Source: Candidatus Omnitrophota bacterium
GTDB taxonomy: Bacteria > Omnitrophota > Koll11 > Zapsychrales > Fredricksoniimonadaceae
Assembly (NCBI GenBank): GCA_015233705.1
Contig: JADFXE010000046.1
Coordinates: 1 to 5,154 of the forward strand
Length of the DNA: 5,154 nt
Direction of reading: 5' to 3'
A program made the translations under genes and the position numbers. The notes under the pieces were generated by a model. It did no database searches and was not told where the DNA came from. It saw nothing but the letters and a program-made list of their open reading frames with translations. Every line of letters begins with the position of its first letter. Positions within the stretch are counted from its first letter, which is position 1. Positions 1-5,154 of the stretch are shown here, one piece after another.

Positions 1-420
1 AAGATCATCCCGGCGTTGCATCAGTATGAGTGGATCACGGGCAACAAGCGCGAGGACCAGGAGGCTGACCTGTGGGTCAGGCGTTACCAAAGATCGCCTG
101 ACGGCGCCTGTCGAGTGGAATGGGTCAAGATCCAGCTGGTGCGTGTGCCTCCTCAGGCCCGCTATCGGGCATTTTGGATCAACCTCAGTCCGAACACCGT
201 CCGCATTTATGTAACTGACAAGGCCGCGACGGCCGACATCCTGCACGAGCTTTTCGCTATCCTTGAAGGAACCTCGCATAAATTTAACAAGTGTCTTGAG
301 AAAACCTGGATGCCGATATCGTTCCGCCGGATGATCTGGCGAGCGGCCCTTCGCTCTGCCCGCGGCGGCGACCACAGCGCGGGTGCGACTCAAGACGCCT
401 CAGCCGCGGCCGCGGTGGTC
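1..420 (+). other. Unrecognised N-terminal segment of the giant protein
   Basis: Residues 1-140 match no family I can name. The first 70 residues are rich in Trp, Tyr, Arg and Val in alternating patterns (for example WVKIQLVRV and RYRAFWINLS), which suggests beta strands. A likely helix follows at about 75-100 (ADILHELFAILEG). A basic stretch near 105-122 contains FRRMIWRAALRSARGG. The end, residues 123-140, is rich in Ala, Gly and Ser and looks like a flexible linker before the repeat region. The reading frame is open from base 1 and the first in-frame ATG is only at base 310, so the segment is most likely the continuation of a domain that begins upstream of the window. Confidence 0.4.
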
Positions 421-3400
421 CTGCCAAAAGACCTGGCGCAGGCAATCGCGAAGAATCCTGAAGCGTTCTGCATCATCAATAACCACGATCAGCTGTCCGA
501 TGTCCGCGTGAAGACCGGCCGCGCACTGGCTGTCAAGGGGCAGAAGGCGCCGCTTCTGGAGGCGACCACGCTGGACTGTCAGTCTGTCGAGATCTCGGGC
601 ACGCCCCAGCCGGTCACGCAAGCCGGCCGGACATTCTTCAAGGAATTCTTAGCGGCCGAAGGCACGTCCAAGACCTTTGTGCTGATCCTGGATGAGGCGC
701 AGTACAAGAAACGGGAAAAACATCCTCTCGTGCCGTATCTGCAGCTGGTGCCGCATATGTTCTACAGCCTGGGCCCGGTGGAAGAAGGAAAGATGTATTG
801 TTACGTTGTAACAAAGAATGAATTGTTGGCGCTGCGGACTCCGGCCATACGCCAGTATCTTGCGGTGAATGGGAGAGCGGTCATTCAGGAAAGGGTGGCC
901 TACAAGGACGCGGTCCTCTGCGGCGCTCAACTGGTGTCAGGCCGCCTGATCCCCAAGACCGGGTTTAAGTTGTTTGAAAAGTTTTTGCGCGCCAATCCTG
1001 CGTTGGTCATTGTGGGAGCTGCTGTCGGGCCAGGAGGTAATCTTAACGCTGGCTGGAGAGCCCCGATCTTTCAAGGGAAGAAAGAGCTGGTTGGAAAGGA
1101 GCTGACGATCATCTCCTCCCAGGGAGAAGCTTACCGGGTCCTGTCCGAGAAGGGCGATACCGTTTACACCCGTCCGGATGAGGACACGGAAGACGCGGTC
1201 TTTGAGGGCGGCGAGATCGTCAATGGCCAGCGCGTCGGCGGCAGGTTTGTCGGTGCGTATCCGTCGCGGTTATACGCGAGCGTTGTGACGTCCTACAAAA
1301 AAGCCCTGATCTGCAATGTCCGCTGCGACAAGAACGGCGGGCTCTGGAAAGTGGACCGCATGTTCTGGAAACAGCGCCGCGGGTACGAGAATTATTCCGG
1401 CATCACCATGGTCTGGGAAGAGGGCAGGATCACGCATTGTTATGACAAGGAAGGCACACTGCTGTGGGCCGACGCGTCTGTCCAGGACCTGGGATGGCGC
1501 ACGATTCGTGTAGGCGCCGAATACAGGGACGGGAAGGTGCAGGGCGGCGAGATCGTTTTTTCCGCCGAGACTGGTATCCAGGAGAAGATCCTGCGCCAAT
1601 ATCCGGATTGCATTATTTCGAACCTCAATGCCGCGGTCGACAAAGGGGACGTGAAGGTCGCCGGGGAACACATCCCGTGCGGCGAGAAATATATCGGGCA
1701 AAAAGGCTTTGTGGCGGTGCGCGAGCAGGGCCGATTCGTCTATTTATATGATCGCGACGGGAATGTGGTTTATTCTGATACTCCCCAGTCGCGCAACGCG
1801 GTCTTTACGTTCACGTATTTTAAGGACGGGAAATTCTGCTGGGGCGGGTTCTACAAGGCATTTCCTTTTGCCGTCTCGTCGGATGTTCCCATGGCCATGC
1901 CCAATTGCGCGATCGTCAATGTAGCAGCCACGCCTCCCAGGGGCACGGTGCAGGTAGCGCACAATGTCTTTGCCCAGGGCACGATCATCCTGGAGAACAG
2001 AAAAGACCTGGCCCGTATCTTTCGTGATTCCAAGCCCCTGGCCGTATGCGACCTGGAGGGGAATGTGCTTTACGTTGTCAATCCCGAGCGGATGGCGGAA
2101 CTGGAGGCCGGGCGGGTGCCGGAGGTGCTGGGCAAGGACGCGATCCTGAACCTGCTCCGGAATTTCGGGCTGGCGCACGGGGTTGGCATCATCTGCCGTT
2201 TGACCGGGGTGCGTTCCCAGGGCGCGCGGGAGATCCTCCTGAAATATACATCCGGACTTCTGACGTCGGAAGAAAAGGGAAAACAGGGAGGCGTTGAACT
2301 TAATGACCTGCCGCGCTTCCTGAAGACCACCGCCGAGGAGCTGGCCGGGTTTGACCTTCAGCCTGACACCTCTGGCTGGCTGGTCGATGTCCTGATCGAG
2401 AGGCTGTATCCTTTGCTGAGCCGTAATGGCCAGGGTTTGGCATTGATGGAAAAAGAAGCGGCTGACCCGGCTACGCCGGCCTATCTGCAGGTGGCCTATC
2501 GGGCGGTGGTGAAGTATTACCGGAACCTGGAGTTTTTCGCCGCGCCCCAGGGCCTGCGCGAGCCGCTTCATCCTTACCAGAAGGACGCGGTCAAGTTCAT
2601 CCATGAAAAGAAATGTGTCCTGTTGGCCGATGAATGCGGGCTGGGGAAGACCTTTACCGCCATTGCCTCCGCCCTGCCGTATTGCCGTCGGAGAGCGGGC
2701 CGGGTCCTGGTCATCTGCTCCAAGAGCGCCATGGGCTGGTGGAAGGAGGAGATCCTGGCCAAGACCGATCTTACGGCCCAGGATGTTTTTGTCTGGGGGG
2801 AGGAGGGCAATGACCCGGTGCAACTGACGGACAGTCCCATCATTATTGTCAATTACGAGGCGATCCGCGGCCGAAAGAGCCAGGTCCTTGACCGCCTGAC
2901 TGCTCTGGGCTATCGGATGGTGATCGCGGATGAGGCGCACCGGCTGCGCAATGAAAGCCTGCAGACCGAGGCGGTGCTGGCCTTCAACGCCGAGTCTAAA
3001 CTGCTTCTGACGGCGACCCCGCTGGTCGGGCGCAAGGTCAAGAAACTGTTCTTCCTGCTGCATTGGCTGCAGCCGCACCTGTTCCCCTCCCGCATGAAGT
3101 TCATTCAGCGCTATGCCCAGGACCCGCTGGCGCTGCGCCAGGCGATCGCGCCGTTCATGCTCTGCCGGCTAAAGTCTGACGTTGGGTTGGATCTTCCGCC
3201 GAAGGATATCTCAAGGCAATATGTGTCGCTTGTGCCCGAGGATCGGGCGCTTTATGATGAATTGAGTCAGAATTTCGCGATCTGGCTGGAGCGGCACGGG
3301 TTGTCGCTCGACCGGCAGATGCTGGCGAAGCTGGAGAAACTGAGGGAAGCCGCGATCAGCCGGCATATCGTCGGGAGTGAGCTCTCGGGAACAGGGCTGG

Positions 3401-5154
3401 TCTCAGGCAAATATCAACGGGCGCTCGAGCTGGTCAATGCCGCGCTGCTCAAGGGGGAGAAAGCGGTTGTCTTCACGCGCTACAAGACCTCGGTCAGGCA
3501 TCTGAAAGAGATCCTGGCGCGCGCGCATCCGGGAGCGGTCGTGACGATCACCGGAGAACAGCAGGCTGCGGAAAGAGGGCAGATCCTGCGCCGGTTCCAC
3601 GAGGATCCGGCCTGCAAGATCCTGATCGCGACCTACGGTGTTGCCGGTGAGTCGCTGAACCTGCAGGTGGCCAGCACAGCGATCTTTGTGGATTTCCCCT
3701 GGACGTATCAGGAGCTGATCCAGGCGATCGACCGCTTGCACCGTATCGGCCAGACAAAGGCGGTCAGCATCTTTTTGATCGCGGCACGCGACACGATCGA
3801 CGAGCATATGCTGAACGTTCTGGCCCAGAGCGAGTGGCTGCACCGGCTGTTTTTGAAAGGCGAGACGATGGAGGACGCGGACCAGGAGGAGATCATCGCG
3901 ACCCTGCAGAGAACGTTCAAGTTAAAGAAAGAGACTGCGCTCAAGGCCCACGAGGAATTCGTGGCACAGCAGGCCGGGTTGCTAGCGCAAAAGGCGCAGA
4001 AGAAGACCGAGCGTCCTCGCGACACCTCTGGCATTGATCCGTCGGTCAGTGCGGCCGTTGTGTTTGACGACCGCAACCGGGAGCTGGTCGAGTGGACCAA
4101 GAGGAACAGCCAGGAATCGCGCCTGGGAGAGCTGACGCCTGAGGAAAGGGCAGTTGTCGAGGATGTCCTGCGCGGTTGGGATTTGGCCCAGTTGACCGGG
4201 CGTTACCATGGGCAGTGGGTGGATATTCTCAAGAGCGCCCTGATGAAGATGGGCATTGTGGAGATTAAGCTCCTGCCCGCAACGTATCCGCAGTTCAGAA
4301 AGACGGAAGCTCAGCCGACGACGCCGGAACCGGCCGCGATCGCGGTTCCCGCAAAAGAGGCGGCGCCTGGTAGCGCTTCGCTGCCCAAGTCTTGCTCGGA
4401 AATTTTTGATAAACTATTCTCCGACTGGTTCCAGGCCAAAGTGGCCGAGAATTCCCAGGAAGAGAAACTTGCTTTAGGGAAGATCAGGGATTTCGTCAAT
4501 GCCGATGAGCCGAGCGCCGCGGCGGTTCTGGCCTGGGGCCAGGGCCAGCTGAATTTCGAGGATCATTCTGCCGAGCAAACGTTCCGCAATAGCGCGGTCA
4601 TTTGGGTGTTCGCGCAGTTGTCTGAAAAATACAAGACCGTTGAGCTGGCCCGCCAGCTGTCCAAACTCCTGGATCATCAGGGCGCGCAGGAGCGAGCGCT
4701 TCGCGACGCTGGCAAGGAGTTTTTTGCGTCCATTTCGGATCAGCTGGTTTTTGAGCCCGTCAAGGAAACCGTTGCACCGGATACCGATACTTCTGAATGG
4801 CGTGACATTGATATTTATTACGCCGAGATCAGGCGCCATCCCCGGGTCACTGTCCTGGGCGAAGTGGCGCTGGGCGCCCTGGCCAGACTGGGTGATACGA
4901 AAGCCCGGGATGCCATGTCAACGGCGAATTTGGGGCTGGTCGTTGCGCGGGCCAAAGTTTACAAGAAGTGGACGCGGCTTTCGCTAATGGACCTGATCGG
5001 CCAGGGGAACGAAGGCCTGCTGATCGCGATCGATAAATGGGAACCGCAGCAGGGATTTCAATTCAGCACGTATGCGACGTATTGGATCGACCAGCGCATA
5101 AGACGATATATCACGGAACGCAAGGCCGAGATCCGTGTTCCTGTTGATGCTCAG
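1..5154 (+). CDS. Giant multidomain protein, SNF2 ATPase fused to sigma-70 factor (partial, both ends open)
   Basis: Frame 1 has no stop codon in 1718 codons and runs off both window edges, so true start and stop are unknown. Order of parts: unrecognised N-terminal segment (residues 1-140), beta-rich repeats of about 100 residues (140-645), helical connector (645-855), SNF2 ATPase (856-1280), helical tail, possible helix-turn-helix (1378-1420), Pro/Ala linker, helical segment, sigma-70 regions 1.2 to 2.4 (1602-1718). No signal peptide or membrane segment is seen, so a cytoplasmic, DNA- and RNA polymerase-associated protein is likely. Codon choice is similarly GC-rich throughout, and helicase and sigma motifs sit in the same frame, which argues for one real polypeptide. 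Sigma regions 3 and 4 would be expected just beyond base 5154. The function as a whole is inferred: a translocase tethered to RNA polymerase. Coding status is near certain; the overall role is not. Confidence 0.97.
421..1026 (+). repeat. Weak, diverged upstream units of the ~100-residue repeat
   Basis: Three short segments resemble the closing strand of the clearer repeats downstream: IAKNPEAFCIINN (about residues 149-161), FFKEFLAAEGTSKTFVLILD (212-231) and LFEKFLRANPALVIVGAAV (324-342). Each has an amphipathic helix, usually a Pro or short turn, then a hydrophobic strand. The last one aligns well with residues 525-545 (TGIQEKILRQYPDCIIS followed by an Ala-rich end). Measured on this strand, positions 227, 335, 436, 538 and 637 are spaced about 108, 101, 102 and 99 residues apart, while the first is only about 70 residues earlier. 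The opening half of these units is hard to align, so I treat them as probable but eroded copies. Confidence 0.45.
1102..1932 (+). repeat. Three tandem ~100-residue beta-rich protein repeats
   Basis: Units start near residues 368, 468 and 570 and share four motifs in order. Motif a: LTIISSQGE, ITMVWEEGR, FVAVREQGR. Motif b, exactly ten residues later by its Gly: SEKGDTVYT, YDKEGTLLWAD, YDRDGNVVYSD. Motif c: NGQRVGG, DGKVQGG, DGKFCWGG. Motif d: KKALICNV, PDCIISNL, PNCAIVNV. A half-copy of motif b (CDLEGNVLYVV, residues 683-693) follows the array. The short strands with turn-forming Asp-Gly and Gly-Gly pairs suggest a repeated beta sheet or propeller-like scaffold. It superficially recalls MORN or WG repeats, but neither consensus fits, so I do not assign a family. 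A binding or scaffold role beside the ATPase is an inference. Confidence 0.7.
1933..2565 (+). other. Unrecognised connector between repeats and SNF2 core
   Basis: Residues 645-855 link the repeat array to the ATPase. After the half-repeat near 683-693 the sequence becomes mainly helical, with stretches such as NPERMAELEAGRVPEVLG, KDAILNLLRNFGLAHGVG, and AYLQVAYRAVVKYYRNLEFF just before the helicase. A hydrophobic block near 740-845 contains LVDVLIERLYPLL and could form a small helical bundle. SNF2 proteins often carry accessory domains directly before the first RecA-like lobe, and this is the right place for one, but I see no recognisable motif. Confidence 0.35.
2566..3837 (+). other. SNF2-family ATPase/translocase domain, complete two-lobe core
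   Basis: All major SNF2 motifs are present in order. The entry motif LHPYQKDAVKFI (856-867) leads to Walker A ADECGLGKT (876-884, Lys883), with Cys where Met is usual. Motif Ia is RVLVICSKSAMGWW (901-914), Walker B is VIADEAH (974-980, Asp977/Glu978) and motif III is LLLTATPL (1001-1008). Lobe two has AVVFTRY (1155-1161), ILIATYGVAGESLNL (1207-1221) and the arginine-finger motif QAIDRLHRIGQ (1241-1251, Arg1245 and Arg1248). Family members use ATP hydrolysis to translocate on double-stranded DNA and displace or remodel bound proteins; bacterial RapA/HepA acts on RNA polymerase. The QELIQAIDRLHRIGQ end and compact spacing (about 150 residues between motif III and motif IV) look closer to SMARCAL1-like and small bacterial SNF2 proteins than to RapA. 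The catalytic residues are intact, so activity is expected. Confidence 0.95.
3838..4131 (+). other. Charged helical tail after the ATPase
   Basis: Residues 1280-1377 are dominated by Glu, Lys, Gln and Ala. The part from about 1290 to 1340 (for example EEIIATLQRTFKLKKETALK and the following Gln/Ala/Lys run) looks like a long helix or coiled coil. A short conserved-looking core, SAAVVFDDRNRELVEWTK (1350-1367), follows. The segment probably spaces the ATPase from the DNA-binding-like part behind it. No family recognised. Confidence 0.4.
4132..4260 (+). other. Possible LuxR/sigma-4-type helix-turn-helix
   Basis: Residues 1378-1420 begin LTPEERAVVEDVLRGWDLAQ, then LTGRYHGQ, and end KSALMKMGIV. 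The first 25 residues line up without gaps with the usual LuxR/GerE pattern (LT..E..V......G.....IA..L), including the Gly at position 15, and the end resembles the K-[LM]-G-[IV] that closes that family. The recognition-helix part is about three residues short and lacks the typical S..TV, so DNA contact may be altered or lost. It lies between a translocase and a sigma factor, where a DNA-binding element is plausible. The call rests on pattern matching by eye. Confidence 0.4.
4285..4389 (+). other. Pro/Ala-rich interdomain linker
   Basis: Residues 1429-1463 are low in complexity and rich in Pro, Ala, Thr and Glu (AQPTTPEPAAIAVPAKEAAP is the core). Such sequence is typically disordered and separates independently folding units, here the helicase/helix-turn-helix half from the sigma half. 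It stays in frame and uses the same codon preference as its surroundings. Confidence 0.6.
4390..4803 (+). other. Unrecognised helical segment preceding the sigma region
   Basis: Residues 1464-1601 appear mostly helical: EIFDKLFSDWFQAKVAE, EEKLALGKIRDFVNA, RNSAVIWVFAQLSEKYK, VELARQLSKLLDHQ and RALRDAGKEFFASISDQLVF. The acidic tail near 1590-1600 (APDTDTSEW) leads directly into sigma region 1.2. Its position is where sigma region 1.1 sits in primary sigma factors, but I see no convincing resemblance to region 1.1. There is no in-frame ATG between codon 1417 and codon 1639, so a separate ATG start for the sigma part is not available here. HEAT-like helical pairs are a possible alternative reading. 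Confidence 0.35.
4804..5154 (+). other. Sigma-70 factor regions 1.2 to 2.4, start of 3.0 (cut by window edge)
   Basis: Residues 1602-1640 match region 1.2 (DIYYAEIRRHP, then a GD..ARDAM ending). Region 2.1 is ANLGLVVARAKVY (1642-1654). Region 2.2, the part that binds the beta-prime clamp helices of RNA polymerase, is LSLMDLIGQGNEGLLIAIDK (1660-1679). Regions 2.3-2.4 are GFQFSTYATYWIDQRIRR (1685-1702), and IRVPVDAQ is the beginning of region 3.0. The Tyr that captures the flipped -11 adenine (Tyr430 in E. coli RpoD) corresponds to Tyr1691 and is kept. Regions 1.2 and 2.1 are adjacent with no long insertion, as in group 2/3 or compact primary sigmas and unlike E. coli RpoD. ECF sigmas lack region 1.2, so this is not ECF. 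Regions 3 and 4 should lie beyond the window. Confidence 0.95.

Noticed and set aside
244..261. LHELFA considered as a zinc-peptidase HExxH motif
   Set aside because: The second His is missing (Ala at that position), and no other metal ligand pattern is nearby.
404..415. 12-base palindrome ccgcggccgcgg
   Set aside because: It arises from a run of alanine codons in an Ala-rich linker; no sign of an operator or recombination site.
1270..1701. 143-codon minus-strand open frame
   Set aside because: It is antisense to the repeat array; no plausible family and no ribosome site.
1744..3078. 444-codon open frame on the minus strand
   Set aside because: It lies opposite the repeat, connector and SNF2 coding sequence, whose motifs are unmistakable on the plus strand. 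Its translation is rich in Gln, Arg, His and Pro with no recognisable domain, as expected for an antisense shadow of GC-rich codons.
3403..3843. 146-codon minus-strand open frame opposite helicase lobe two
   Set aside because: It overlaps SNF2 motifs IV to VI in the real frame and shows no domain of its own.
3850..3870. Possible internal start at ATG 3868 after a weak purine run
   Set aside because: The purine run is weak (gaaaggcgag) and the frame is coding on both sides. It could in principle give a separate helix-turn-helix plus sigma product, but nothing else supports it.
4334..4345. 12-base perfect palindrome ccgcgatcgcgg
   Set aside because: It lies within codons of the Pro/Ala linker, where GC-rich alanine and arginine-type triplets easily give such palindromes; no second copy in a regulatory position.
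4474..4987. Open frames on both strands over the sigma region
   Set aside because: Both are out of frame with the clear sigma-70 regions 1.2 to 2.4 and resemble no protein.
4807..5154. ECF-type sigma factor
   Set aside because: Region 1.2 is present and region 2 closely follows the RpoD-like pattern with FSTYATYWI, which ECF sigmas lack.

Overview
The window is one continuous piece of coding sequence. Plus-strand frame 1 reads from base 1 to base 5154 (1718 codons) without a stop codon, and neither a start nor a stop of the gene lies inside the window. It is therefore an internal section of a very large protein gene of unknown full length. No intergenic region, promoter, terminator, RNA gene, CRISPR array or insertion sequence is visible.

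Layout in residues of the window: (i) 1-140, an N-terminal segment I do not recognise, ending in an Ala-rich stretch; (ii) about 140-645, a beta-rich region built from degenerate tandem units of about 100 residues, three of them clear (starting near 368, 468 and 570), with weaker ones before; (iii) 645-855, an unrecognised, mainly helical connector; (iv) 856-1280, a complete SNF2-family (superfamily 2) ATPase core with all major motifs intact; (v) 1280-1377, a charged helical tail; (vi) 1378-1420, a segment resembling a LuxR/sigma-region-4 type helix-turn-helix; (vii) a Pro/Ala-rich linker and an unrecognised helical segment to about 1600; (viii) 1602-1718, a clear sigma-70 region 1.2 to 2.4, cut by the window edge as region 3.0 begins.

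The notable point is the in-frame joining of a SNF2 DNA translocase to a housekeeping-type sigma-70 core. SNF2 proteins such as RapA/HepA are known to work on bacterial RNA polymerase. By inference, the sigma part could dock this ATPase on RNA polymerase core or at promoters. I know of no described protein with this architecture, but I cannot search.

The sigma-70 region points to a bacterium or a bacterial virus or plasmid. Codon choice is G/C-rich at third positions by eye and uniform along the whole frame, so the helicase and sigma parts do not look like a recent chance joining or assembly error. Very large multidomain proteins with degenerate repeats are known from candidate phyla such as Omnitrophota, and large polyvalent proteins with SNF2 domains are known from phages and conjugative elements. 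Either setting would fit; the sequence alone does not decide.
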